This document shows positions 36,537 through 49,128 of a stretch of 64,000 nucleotides of DNA, piece by piece (positions within the stretch are counted from its first letter, which is position 1; every line of letters starts with the position of its first letter). The notes under the pieces are model-generated. The model saw only the letters and a list, made by a program, of their open reading frames with translations. It made no database searches and had not been told where the DNA came from. Source of the DNA: Perca fluviatilis (Eukaryota; Chordata; Actinopteri; Perciformes; Percidae); contig NC_053118.1 of the NCBI RefSeq assembly GCF_010015445.1, positions 14,262,937-14,326,936 of the forward strand, written 5' to 3'. Both the position numbers and the translations under genes were made by a program.

Positions 36537-36735
36537 GGGCAGTAGTGTGGCGTAATCATTTGGAAAACTGTCCATCAGCTTGGAAGGCAGGCATTTACTT
36601 ACAGATTCAAGCAGCTTCCACTAAGCTGAAGTGTCCTTGAGCAAGACAATAAATCCCTACCAGCTCCTGGGATGTGTTCTGTTGCTGATACTTGACCTCT
36701 GACCTCCCTAGAGGGAGGGGCAAATACATTTTCAC
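36537..36735 (+). mobile_element. degraded tRNA-derived SINE
   Basis: GTGTGGCGTAATCATTTGG resembles an A box, and ACAGATTCAAGCAG is a weak B box. They are followed by AAGTGTCCTTGAGCAAGACA, a phrase typical of a fish SINE body. Boundaries are approximate and no target duplication was found. Confidence 0.55.
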
Positions 36736-36851
36736 AAAACACAGATCACTCCTTGAGTGATGAATACAATCAAAGCAAATGGCACATTTCAAGGCTGATG
36801 GTCTATCATACCAAAGTTGTCAATTAGATGAGCACTTTGAGAAAAAATACC

Positions 36852-36885
36852 TCCACCATTCATGTCTCGAGACATGAATGGTGGA
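36852..36885. repeat. perfect 34-bp palindrome with no spacer
   Basis: The arm TCCACCATTCATGTCTC is followed immediately by its exact reverse complement, with CTCGAG at the centre. The flanks are not repetitive by eye. Confidence 0.98.
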
Positions 36886-38938
36886 TGGTGTCTGGCTATA
36901 GGTGTTTTTCTTGTGTGCAGGGCAAAGCCAGATTACATGCCAGCATCTACAACAACTCAATATTTTAATATTTATAAGTGTACAAGGTTCCTCAGACATA
37001 GACAGCATTTTCTGGTACTTCAGTACTAACTAAACATTTGATAAGAGCTACACAGTTGGTCAGTAAATCACTGTAAACAGAGCCTATCCAAGAAGTGGCT
37101 CTTGGTTACGTTGCAGATTAAAGTCTCAAGCCTCTAGTTTGATGGTTATAAACCAATCGGCTGATCACACCTACGTGCTTTGTTTTCACTCTACAGAATC
37201 TCTTACTAGCACTATACGTCGCCACCATTCAACAAAATCAACTGCATTCAAGTTGTGCAAATATGCTAATATACAAAGCAGCCAATCCCTATAGTAATAA
37301 TACCAAGTGGGAAAAATACCATCCTGCTGCTGCACTGTATAAGATATATATTTTTGTAGCCTCTTTATTTAGTCTCTATTAAAAACCTAACTTTTTAAAA
37401 GTCCTGGATGGATCCAAATAATTGAAAATTGGCTATTAAGGCCTTAGGGGATTGATGGTGAATAAAATGACATTTATTTTGTGCAGACCTGCTGTATCAT
37501 GGAACCCCCTGCCGCCCTCATAACACAGAAATATAATAATCCATAATGAATGTCATGCTTAATTATTACAAAGGAGGAAATGGAAGTGATTAAATAAACT
37601 ACTTAACAAATTAACTACTCTAAGTGAGACAATTAGGCCGAGTCAGTGCTGTTCAGGAGCTTTATACTCTCGTAAATATGATTTGTTTTGTGTAGAGGCT
37701 GATGGCTCTCAATAATGAACTGAAACTTTACTGATGTGCAATAATATGGTTATTATAATAAAGGTGTGTGACATTATATGGCTACCACACATAAAAGTCA
37801 TACAGTTCATTATTTCTAAGTAGCTTTATAAGAGTACTCCACCGATCTGGCATTGCACTCCTATTGCATTGACAGACTCATGATGATGACAGTCAAAAAT
37901 AGAAAAATAAAGCATCAAAATCAGTGCAGCAGAACCAGATGTATCGCCTTGTTTTATTCCACGCATTCGTCTTCCTTGTCAAAATCTGCCATCTACATTA
38001 CCCACAATACAACTCGAGCAGAGATTTGGGTGTGTTATGTTAGGAGTGGTTACTGTGGCATCGAGCCACTAGCCTAAAGCAGAGATGAGGAGCGGGCTAA
38101 AGGGGTCTGGTGAACTCCACACCCCGAGATTTTTTTTTCTTCATTTGCAAACTTGTAGTCTTTGGACCCGACCAACGCTGAAGTGACATCACTTGAGATC
38201 ACTCAATCATCAGATTTGGATGAGCTCCCTCTGGATCCACAAAAGGCTTCATACAATTTTTTTAACATACATGCAGTAGTACTCAAGACCTATACACCTA
38301 TAGACTTTGATGTGTCTTTTTTTATTTCAACAACCACGTGCACTGCCGGTAATGTTGAACTACTGCCATCAAACACAAGGACTAGTTGTGATTGATCCGT
38401 TGTGAACTGTTTTGGGGTTTTATTTTCCCACTAATTACACGGACATTCTGTGGTTAAACAAACAGCCGTTAGTTCAAGTGTGAGATATGAGAAATGGAAC
38501 TTTTTAAATCTTTGTGAAATAAAATGAAAAGCACCCTGCCGCCTTTCAAGATGCTTTACTGATGTATGTTTGTGCATTCTCAATTAGTTCAACTGTTGTG
38601 GTGTGGCCCTAATTAGATAAATATAGATACAAAATTGTGATGCCTGTGTATGTAGTGTGCATGTGTGTACATGCTTGCATATGTTTATAAATCAGTTTTC
38701 TCTGCATACTGTGTGTGTGTATCCATGCTTCTCTAGATGTGTTTGTCACAGTCGTTAATGTGTGCACATAAATGTGTGTTTGTGCACAGGGGGGGGTTCT
38801 CATTAGCAACAGTATACATATTTGTGCATGCAACACATATCTTGCTGCCTTTGAACAATACAAAAAAAATCATCTGCTTATCAGCAAAACAGCGTCGCTC
38901 CAAATCCTGGAACAGACAGACAAGAACAGATGTTAGGA

Positions 38939-39060
<122 letters not shown>

Positions 39061-39213
39061 AGATTGAAAGAGAAAGTGTATTCCCTCGTTCTTAACATGT
39101 TTACATTTAGGATTGTAATGAGTCAGGCTTTTGATCATTTAATTGTGTTCACACGCAGCCCACTCAAAACTACAGCAGGATTTTCAAATCTGCTGTGCTT
39201 TCTGAACGCTTAA

Positions 39214-39216
<3 letters not shown>

Positions 39217-39244
<28 letters not shown>
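39217..39244. repeat. (GT)n microsatellite
   Basis: GT array of about 28 bp. Confidence 0.95.
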
Positions 39245-40331
39245 CAATATGTCTCTTGTATTAGTCTCTCATATAAACACACAGTCAAAAACCTTTCTCT
39301 ACTAACAGTCTCTCAGTTTTGCTCACCACACACACACTTGCACGCAAACTGCCATTCACACTGCAGACAGACTGCGCCTCTTTAGCTTCTTTCTGTCTAT
39401 TTGACATCTCTTTCCAGCCTCACCCATGTGACCCAGCAAAACAGGGCGTATTTCTGAAAGAAGAGATTTATATGTGCGTGTTCAGACCTTTTGTCCTTCA
39501 GTGCTTCCTCTAGTGCCCGACCTAGATCCCCAGAGCGTCAGCAATTTGGCAGATAGACTGTGCACGCATACACACTCTCAAAATGATGCAGACCATATTG
39601 CAATGAAATCAACTTGATGCTCATTCTCTTTGCGTCTTTATTTCTTCAAACAAGACTCTGAATCACTTTAATGGCTGCATTAAATGTGGAGAATTTTTCT
39701 TCATGTCACTTGTATTGGCCACTACTATAGGAACCCCATATGTTCTGACAGATTTAGTGTAGTGCAGGGATGAAAAAAGGCTCATATGCAATGCAGTGGG
39801 ATATTAAATGTCAGAGAATAGGAAGCCATTAGATTTTACATGTAAAAGTAAAGAATTCTCTCAGCATTGAGTCATGATGAAGAGTATATGTACAGTACAT
39901 CTACAGGGAATGAATGGGGAGCAGCCATTAGTGCAATGAAAGACTAATGAAAGATTAGAGGCTTTACAACACATGGACATGATTTCATTAAAAAAAGAGC
40001 TGTAGTAACAAAACCTTGAGCAGACATTAGAAGATCTTTTGGTTCATAAACAAGATAGCAAGAGTTACTGTTTTGACACCAGTTCTGTTGATGTTCTGTG
40101 CTAAAACACATTTAATGGGGGGAACTAGCAGCTTTCATTAAATACGTGACCTGACTTGATTTTCACACATTTGTAGGATTTATGCAGCTGGCTGGTTTTG
40201 CTCAGCGATATTCAGAACAACATTAACTGATATTATACAACCTTTTATCCTTTTTTTTTCCCCCCTCACCGTGCTCCTCCTTCTCATCATCATCATCTTC
40301 TTCTTCTTCTGTGTTGTCTGTGTGTGTACAG

Positions 40332-40423
40332 GCTATGGCTTTGTGGACTTTGACAGCCCTGCTGCAGCCCAGAAGGCTGTGGCCTCACTCAAAGCCAGCG
40401 GAGTCCAGGCACAGATGGCGAAG
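40332..40423 (+). CDS. rbms3: rbms3 coding exon completing RRM1
   Basis: A 92-bp exon: two bases complete the split Gly, then [30 protein letters not shown], ending in phase 0. Together with the previous exon it forms RNP1, KGYGFVDF, whose aromatic residues contact bases in RRM proteins. Human RBMS3 has KANG where this has KASG. Acceptor GTGTGTACAG, donor GTAAGC. The following exon of the family should begin QQEQDPTNLYI (RRM2); it is not in the window. The open frame starting at 40271 is intron read-through and is not the true start. Confidence 0.97.
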
Positions 40424-42125
40424 GTAAGCTTCACGCCTCCGCTCACTCTCTCCTCTCCTTTACTTGTTGTTATTGAGGCATTTGGCTTTGTTGTGCTGCT
40501 ATACTCCAGGTGGACTCAATCTCTGTCTGTAAACCCGGGAGAAAACCGATGGCGGCGAGGTTATTTGTGGTCATAATAACAATAGTGACAAAAGTAGTGC
40601 GGTGTTTATGATTATAATAACCACTGGATTGACTGCATATCAGTCCTACTGTTGCAGTGAGTAATGTGAGAATGATAGGTGCAGCTTTGACTAAGTCAAT
40701 GATGAGATTATTGATTGAGTCCATATAGAGTTATTATTTAACGGCTATGGTCATGATGAGATTATCTAACTAAAACGGAAGGAGTATCTGCAGAGGCGTC
40801 GTTAGGCCTGGGTGTCCCCGGCAAACAGCCCCGAATGTTTTATAATTACTCCGGATCTCTTGCCCTCGCTCTCTTTTTTTTATTTTATTTTTATTTTACA
40901 AAAACAAGTATAATAAAATACTAATACTAATAAAGGAAACAAAGTTACAAACTTACATGTGTGTTGTAGAACTCCTGGTAGGACTGTTTATTTACTGTTA
41001 AGTTTATTTTTCCGAGGCAAATAAAACCGGCAGCTACGTGCGGGGTCTGACCAGCATGACGTATTTGTTGCTATCACCTAGCAACCGTCTCTAAGTGAGG
41101 AAAGTTGTGAAAGGTGAAATTTTCGGAGGAATCATAGCCAAATCAGTCTAATACATTGACGCCATTAACACAAAGTTTAGGAGTGCAATACTAATGATTT
41201 AGTTTGAAGTTCCTGTGCCGCTCTGAAGCAGACCTGTGCGTCGCTTTAGTGTCCATTCTCTCTGTAAAAATAGTGATGAGCAGCGCGGCTTCCGTGGTCT
41301 GTGCAGCTTCAGGTTTATTTCTGCTGTAGTTTTGGTCTTCCACCTCCGATTTATAGCAGCGTACAGCCACTTCCCTATCTAAATGTTGTGTCATTCAGAG
41401 ACAGAGTCTCAAACGGGGCTCTGTGTCTGTCAGAAGGTCTGAGATCTACCATATTAGCGTGACAATCACGTAATACAAAGCAGACTACGGTGCAGGTAGA
41501 TTATTTTCTGAAATATAGTGACTGTGTTCTTGTAATAGCCTATTATCACTTTATTTTTCTCAACATATCACGACTCCTCCAAATCACAGAGAACACAGAT
41601 ATATTTTGAATGTGCACAAAGCATGAGAATTGAACATGAGCAGAAATCTTGCTCAAAAACATCTGAAATATTACAGTCCAGGGGTTTATTAATTAATTAA
41701 TTAAATGAATTAATGTATCACTGAGGTGAATAATTGTCATATGCACATTTAAGGAGGTTACTTCCCCAAACAAAAGACGCAAAAGAGGAGGGAGGAGTAA
41801 ATTATGCCTAGGGTACATGTGTGCTGACTCAGATATAATAAGAAAAGTCGATCTACCGGAGAATACATAGTTGAAAGCAAAACAGAATGCCTAAGAGCCT
41901 TCACTTGAATGCAGGAAATTAAGTGTTTAACGCTCACAATTCCCCGCCACCCACATCATAAGTCGCCACACAGATCTGGAAACAAAACCTTGGCCTTTGG
42001 GTTGCCAGGCCAGTTATGATTAGGCCAAATGTTGGTGCCATCTAACAAACATCTACAAACTGGACAGCTAAAATGAACATACACCGGCTATTAACAAGCC
42101 GGGCAAGCCAATTGCTGTTTTGCAT

Positions 42126-42450
42126 TGCATTAAGTTTATTCAAATGGGTCCTGGCTAAGCCCTGAACCCCTGAGTGTCTGTCTGTCTGTCCTTGGATTTT
42201 CTCGACAACCGTTCATCCGATCGACTTTACGCTTGGCAGGTGTATTACGGGGAACCCAAGGAAGCGCAGTGTCGAGTATGAAGTTGTTTGCACCGGTTGG
42301 AGCGGTTCTCAAGAAAACTGGAAGCAGTAATACCGGAGGCCTAGCAATCATCCTGTTCCGAACACGCACATTTTCAACAGGCACTGCACTAGTTGATCAA
42401 ATCCCTGAAAAGATGGAAAAAAGGATGCAGCAGATTATTATAGATGGCTG
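42126..42450 (+). repeat. unclassified repeat-like block with CTGT array
   Basis: Contains GTCTGTCTGTCTGTCC, then TCTCGACAACCGTTCATCCG, GGCAGGTGTATTACGGGG and CGCAGTGTCGAGTATGAAG. These phrases resemble dispersed repetitive fish DNA. GC content is higher than in the surroundings. A short frame (42233-42451) has no recognisable domain. Confidence 0.45.
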
Positions 42451-43581
42451 AGCTAGTTTTAGTTTTAGTATGTATTTTCTCTATTTTCTTCTTTAATGCT
42501 AATAATCATTTGTGTTTGTAATTTTATGTGTGTGCGTGCGTTCGTGCGTGCGTGTGTGCCTGTATAGCTGGCAGTTGTCTGCAACAAGGCTGTGCCAAAA
42601 CATTTGGGCCTAACCAGCACAATCACATTATCCTTCAATGCGTGTGAGAGAAAGACACTGAATAGCCTGCCTTGCTTTCTGATTCATTAAAGCTGTATCG
42701 CTGCATACTTCCTCTTATAAATGAGAGAGAAGTGCAATTAAAATGGGCCAGTCTTCAGGCACAAGGACCATCCCATTGAGTTAAACAGCAGAAAGCCAAC
42801 TTTGCCTTGCTCTTCTATTAAACCTCTTTTCATTAGACTTCTATCTCTTATTTTGTTCCTAACGGCTTGAGGGGGCATTTGGAAGAGCAGTGTTGATGTG
42901 TTTAGCTGTTATTAAAGAGAGAGGAACCCTCGACTCCTTGGAGATCGAGTTTTCCAAAGGGATGGAATAGAGGGCATGGAGTCAATTCCAAATGAAATTA
43001 CACAGACTTCTTATTGTTTCATGAACTTATTATGCACAGAGCTGCTGATATCCCAGCTAACTTTCCTGAATCGGGTTGCAATGAGAAAGTCTCTGATGTT
43101 GATTTCCAGCTCGAGCCTCTAACATTTTGTAAGATGAGCACCTTAATTGGGGTTTGACAAAGTCTTGTTTTTAATGCATTCAGTACCAATTAGACTGACT
43201 GAAGTGAAAACTCATGGCACGCTATTTCACACATCCTTCTCAGACTATGCTGAGGTTTTGTAGGTTAGCTGGGACAGAAAGTTTTGTTCTTAGTTCTAAT
43301 CTGCATGAGAGTTAAAAGCTTTTCCACCAAAGACAGCAGTGAGGTGGTAGAAGGGAGGGAGAAAAAATAGATTAGCTTTTGTGAAAGAGAGATGAGACAT
43401 TTAGGAAAGGTGAATACTGATGGTTTTTGGGTAGGGGAGGTTTGGAGATAGAGCTGTACTGATCTAACATTGAACATCACTACTGAGCCGGTGGTGAACT
43501 GAAACGCTGGGTCAAAAATAGTGTTGTTGTTGATTGGATCTTATCTATAAAGATCAAGGGGTAAACCTCTCTCCACAACGC

Positions 43582-43887
43582 GTAGCTCCTATGGCGCCAT
43601 TTTGATGCTAACAAGCACTCACCCGCCGTTAGCATTCCATTGACATTCATTTTGACGTCACTTTGACAGCGAATAACTTTACATCTGAAGCGTTTAAAGA
43701 CTCTATTTGTCCATTGTTTATTTCTAAAGAAACACGACAACGTATAAAAGGCTCCATTACCTTGTACCTCACATTATGGCTCCGTAGCAGACGTTTTTGT
43801 AAAAATAGGCTAACGATTGGGTCATAACCACGTGACTTACTGTCACATAGTAGAGGAATTACTGTATAGTACAGGAGAATGATTGAA
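43582..43887 (+). repeat. dispersed repeat segment, copy 2 of 2
   Basis: About 300 bp from TAGCTCCTATGGCGCC to GTACAGGAGAATG, closely matching 16180-16478 in the same orientation. Here it lacks the TTAA element termini seen around copy 1, so only the inner block was captured or survived. Confidence 0.85.
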
Positions 43888-44074
43888 TGATTGAGATTTC
43901 TCTTGGCACAGCTACCAGAAGACTTTCAGACAGGTTGCTCACGTCACATTAACCTCTTCAAGCTCAGTTGGAGGCTGCGTAGTAACGCTCAGCCATCACC
44001 GGAAAAGTGCTTCTAATGGCCTTCACTGGTCTCCGTCCAGAGCAACGGGATCTATTGGTCCATTTCTTTATGAT

Positions 44075-44075
44075 C

Positions 44076-44160
<85 letters not shown>

Positions 44161-44161
44161 T
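44075..44161. repeat. (CTAT)n tetranucleotide microsatellite
   Basis: About 21 perfect CTAT units. Confidence 0.98.
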
Positions 44162-46080
44162 ACATTTCATGATGCTGGTGAAAGGAGAAGCTTTCTGTCT
44201 TAACTCTACCTATATCAAAGTGCTGAAACTTTCATAGCTTTGGTATATTTGCAGCATATATATAAAAATACAAAGGTTAACATATGTATGTGCTACAGCT
44301 TCATTGCCTTGCTTATTGTGTAACTGTTTGTTTCATAGCAAACTAAATGTGCTGTGGTGTGAATGGTTACATATTTTAATTATGGATTTGATTAAATGTA
44401 TTAATATTAGACACTAGTGAAAGTTGTAGTTTTGTTCTTTTGTGCAAAATAGAAGAATACAAAAAGCACATCTAATGGACTCTGGAGAGTCTGTATCCCT
44501 AATCGTATTGACAACATAAGAAATATATTTGTGCAGTCAAGAATAGCTGCAGAAACTGTTTTATCAGTGTTTTCAAGTTAATCTCTCGGGTTGTCTTTAC
44601 TTTTGGAAATAATCTGAGAAAGATAATCAGTTCTGACATCCTTATTCTAAACACTGTAGCTGAACCCAAGCTCTATCAGGTGGAAATGGTGGACATGGAG
44701 CTCAGTAGATTTCCACAATCACTCCACTTTTCTACAGTCTCACTTAAAAAAAGTGAATATCATCATTTATCCACATAACAGATTGAACACCTTTGGTTTT
44801 CCTCACTCTCTCACAAAGGGCTATATAATCCGTATTACACATTTTATTAAAAGATCTTAGTGTGAGTATGGGGATTTAAGAGATGGGTGAGATTAGAGTA
44901 AAAAAATAGGTGTTTCTTTCGAGTCAGTGTTAAAGGTGTGAGAGCGGAAAGCAGTTCAAATTCATTAAAAACTTAAGTTACATAAATTGATGAATAAAAA
45001 AAAAAAACATAAGTGAAGGGTGTCAAGAAGAACCGAAGCATGAAGAATAAAATTAGGGGGTTATCATTTAGGCTTCAAAGGAGGATGAAATGTCAATAAT
45101 CATTGAGCAATAGTGAAACTGCGACCCAAATGTAGTCGCAGGGTCACTGCTCCACGCAGACATCCTTAATCTCTGAGTGCAGATTAAACTGGGACCTGGC
45201 ACTGTTCAATGATTGGGAGCATACTACTTTGTTCGCTGTCAAATTTAATTAAAAATCATACAACCCTAAATTGTTTGACTAGAGGAGGTCATTTAGCATA
45301 AAGAAGTTATTTAAATTGAACATTGAGACATCTGTCTATTGCCATGCTGACGTCAAGCCTTGGGCAGCATTTGCAGAATCGGAGGATTCCTTCCACAAGA
45401 CTTTTAAACTCTGCAGCATCGGATGGAACATCAACACCAGCCAAGTTTGAAATACTTGGCTACCAAATACCGCAGTAGTAATGTAAAGTGTGCTGAATGC
45501 AATGCCATTTCAGACCATCTCCAAGTCTCCAGAGCTGCCTTGAACCTGGTCTGTATTAGGCTAAAAGGGGTGATTGTAAGGACGAATTTGATAATGATAC
45601 AACCCGACTGCTGGTACTGTACATTGTGCATGAGCAGCACCATAATTGTACACAGCACAGAAAGGAATTAATGGGCAGCGTCTAAGCCAAACACAGGCAC
45701 TGTCCTGCTGCGTTGCACATCATGTGAGGGATGTGGGGGGTACAGTATATGCAGCCTAAGAGAGGCTAAACTTAAAAAAATAACTTAAAATACCAATAGG
45801 AGAGTATGAAGCAGCAGTATATCTTACAGAGGTCTGACAATCCAACTGCCAACCTCAAAGTTAACCATGATTAAAGTAACTTCCTGACATTACCAATGAA
45901 TTAATTATAGCACACTTGAAGCAAGATTAGACTGTTGGTGTATATTCACTGTGAGAAACCTTTATCCATTAAACCCTGCAGCCCGCACTGACATCTTCTT
46001 TGTGATAGGTGCATGTTTTGGTTGTGAAATAAACGAGACAAGAAGAAAATACAGCAGGCCGAGATGTGAAGAGGGAAGAA

Positions 46081-46084
<4 letters not shown>

Positions 46085-46152
<68 letters not shown>
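46085..46152. repeat. (GT)n microsatellite
   Basis: GT array of about 68 bp. Confidence 0.98.
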
Positions 46153-46155
<3 letters not shown>

Positions 46156-46396
46156 TACACTCACTTCCTCAGTCTTTTGGTAATTACTGTTGACCAAAAA
46201 GATGATTACTGCTACAGCTGTACCCCCGTCTTGCCTGCTCACTCACAGTTAGTTATTCTGTCTCCCTGCCTTATACTAACTTTCTCTCTTTGTTAAGTAT
46301 ATCTGTATGTTGAATCCTCATTTAACTTAAAGTATTAAATGTCACCCACTCCTTCTTTTACATAGAACACCGTAGAATTTACTGTACTTTACACAG

Positions 46397-46397
<1 letters not shown>

Positions 46398-46439
<42 letters not shown>

Positions 46440-46604
46440 GGACCTCTGCTCTGTCAACATGCAGAGAGGACAGATAAGCTTGCGCTTACGCGCTCTCAGG
46501 TACCGGAATTTGGCACCGTTTGATTTCACGTGAACCAATACTCTGTAGTACTGGCGTGATTTGGTCGGTACCGGTAAAAGTACCGGGTTCGGTACCCAAC
46601 CCTA
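46398..46604 (+). mobile_element. hAT-like GGTACC family, copy 2, truncated at a GT array
   Basis: After a 40-bp (GT)n run, CATGCAGAGAGGACAGATAAG, CGCTTACGCG and a final GGTTCGGTACCCAACCCTA match the right part of 14284-14985, where a GT run occupies the same place. The left half is missing. Same orientation as copy 1. Confidence 0.83.
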
Positions 46605-46843
46605 CACACTGGGCAGTTGAGATTATCAAGATTACATAACAGAAGGATAGTTTCTTCTTCTATTCTATTTTCTATGCTTCTCCTTGTGTCCATGAATCAT
46701 GCCTCAAGATAAACCAATTAGATGCTGGACAGCTATTTGACAAAATGTAGAAATGTTAAATTATTGTCTATTTAAATTCACATAAGGCGCTGCTTTTACC
46801 ATTCAAACACAAAAAAGTCACACACTGTGCTATACCTATTAGC

Positions 46844-46845
<2 letters not shown>

Positions 46846-46929
<84 letters not shown>
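46846..46929. repeat. (GT)n microsatellite
   Basis: GT array of about 84 bp. Confidence 0.98.
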
Positions 46930-46930
<1 letters not shown>

Positions 46931-47332
46931 AATAACAGTTACAGAGGACCAAGGTCACTATGCTAATTAGAGAGATGGTACCACTGGCATTGACACTTCA
47001 CACCTCCCTCCGTTCTTCTCTCCCTTTCTTCTTCCCTCCACTTTGTCCTTGGTCCCTCCCGCCTTTCTTTCCCCTTCACTGTCTTTCTTTTCTTTTTTAC
47101 CTCCCTGTCTTCCCTCTTTTTTCGGCCTAGTTTTTTCTCTTTATCTGACCCCTCCCCCTACGTCCTCATCATCTCTCCTTCCTTTTTTTTGTTTGTCTGC
47201 AGCAGGTGCTGCAATGCCTCCTCCAGAGTCATTAGTTACAGGGTTGAGTGAGGACAGATAGTGAGGGATAGAGAGAGAAAGGTGGGGGGTTCTGTGTGGG
47301 TGGAGAGAGTGTAATGAAAAAGAGAAAGAGGG

Positions 47333-47333
47333 G

Positions 47334-47364
<31 letters not shown>

Positions 47365-47370
47365 TACACA
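47333..47370. repeat. (AC)n with ATAC variants
   Basis: CA array ending in CATACATACACAT. Confidence 0.93.
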
Positions 47371-47517
47371 TAAAGTCAACTTTGTTGCATGACTGTCATT
47401 TATCAGCCCTGATTAAACCCTTTGGTCAGTCCAGTTGTGTGCTTTCTTTCTGTTTCTTGCGTGTGTGTCTGATAAAAGCCAGATGCCTGCTGTTCTCTTG
47501 AAATGGTTTACTGATGT

Positions 47518-47519
<2 letters not shown>

Positions 47520-47566
<47 letters not shown>
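47520..47566. repeat. (GT)n microsatellite
   Basis: GT array of about 47 bp. Confidence 0.97.
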
Positions 47567-47567
<1 letters not shown>

Positions 47568-49069
47568 TGACAGCTGAGGTTAGTGATGGGAAGAGGACAA
47601 CAGAGCCGACTGACATAAAAAGATGAGAGGAGACAAAAACACATAGACAGGAAGACGTGTGCATCTCTCTCTCTTTCTAACCCCACTTTCTGCTTGTCTA
47701 TCACTCTGTCTCTTTCTTGCCTGAAACTATGTGCCATCTTATTTCACCTCCGTTTTTTCCTTCCCCTCATCTCTCACCTCTGTTTGTTCAAATGTGTTTG
47801 TTTCCTTTTTTATATATTCTCTTTTTTTCTGTTTCTCCTTTGCTTGTTTCATCTCGCTCCTTCTCTTTCTCTTTCTCAGCCAGTTATAAGACACTATCCT
47901 TTCACAAGGCAGCATACAGATTTTAAAGTGAAAAGTGGTGGCGCTCTCCTTTCTAAAGCAAACTCTGTGACAGAGAAGCATCATTTGAAAATGGCAAGAC
48001 CTACGGTAATAGTGCTGGTGTGATATTTTTTCGGCTTTATGGTCTGTTGTAAAATTTAAAATAATCGGTCTCCGATCCCTCGTAAACTACTAAAACATGT
48101 ACATTACTAAAAACACAACGGTGACAGGGAAGATGTATTGCTCAGGTTTACCACTGCCTGTTGTTGACACTGCAATCTTGTCTGTGGGCTAACTAGAATA
48201 AGAATTTTCTCTTTTTGTGACCGCATATCATCTATCGACTGCGACTGCAATTTAATCAGTCGGACCCATAGTGCTTATGTTAGTTCACTTAGAAGGTGGA
48301 AGCTGGCAAGCTAGACTAACTAGCTTCCACTCAAAAAGGAAGTGGTAGTTAGCCTAGCCTGCTAACGAAAGCACTAGTTCCAACACAGTTTTTGTTTGTT
48401 TATATAATTTGCGCCATTTTTAGGCTCCTGCACACTTAGTGTTGTTTTCATCCCATTGTATACTAAGGAAATATCTAGCTAACGTTAGCTTTTTCTATTT
48501 CATGGGTCCAGATGTGGTAATGGCAAACCTCAGCACTCTGTACATTACCTCGAGATTTGTACATACATGGGCCCAATCAAAACAAACACTGCAGATACAT
48601 ACTGATTTCTTAGCAAAAAAGTAAGCATAAAAGTAATAATATATACTGTAGTAAGACCAGTGTATCCATTGTAGTGGCACTCAAAAGTATATTGTAAGAA
48701 TTGGGGATGACAGACTTTCTTTCTTTAAAACTGCCACAATAAAATATATTCAATTTCTAGTTACTTCTACACAATAAGATCAAATGTGTGTGTTATCCAA
48801 CTGCCCTGCCATAGTTCCGCTGCAGTGACGGCAGGATAGCAATGTTTGTTTGCAACATTGTTTTACAATAGTCTAGCATGCACACATCTATTTAAATATC
48901 TATTTTAAAATTCTAGATTAGACATTTAATTAATTAAAATCTTATTTTTCTTCCCCATGTGCTTCATCCTGGTTCAAGTCATGTCTGGTTCAAGGCAGAG
49001 TTGACATTGTAAAATACAGATAATGAATCACATTCGGTTTGGAGTGGAGGACACAGAGTGGCCAAGGAC

Positions 49070-49074
49070 GTGTG

Positions 49075-49126
<52 letters not shown>

Positions 49127-49128
49127 AA
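49070..49128. repeat. (GT)n, poly-T and poly-A compound tract
   Basis: A short GT run is followed by about 30 T and then 8 to 9 A. The T-to-A switch makes a small hairpin possible. Could be the residue of a retroposon tail, but no body was recognised next to it. Confidence 0.93.

Noticed and set aside
36852..36885. MicroRNA precursor
   Set aside because: There is no loop between the arms, and the stem is shorter than a normal precursor hairpin.
37823..38410. Possible TTAA-type element starting near GAGTACTCCACCGATCTGG
   Set aside because: The left end is mutated (TTATAAGAG instead of TTAAAG) and no matching right end was found.
40271..40331. Open-frame start upstream of the RRM1 exon
   Set aside because: The upstream residues are Leu/Ile/Phe low complexity encoded by the polypyrimidine tract, and a clear acceptor ACAG lies at 40328-40331.
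40793..41790. Possible transposon starting CAGAGGCGTCGTTAGGCC
   Set aside because: No matching inverted end or target duplication was found downstream.
47195..47265. CTGCAG acceptor-like site followed by an open frame, considered as the RRM2 exon
   Set aside because: The translation (AGAAMPPPESLV) bears no resemblance to the expected QQEQDPTNLYI start.
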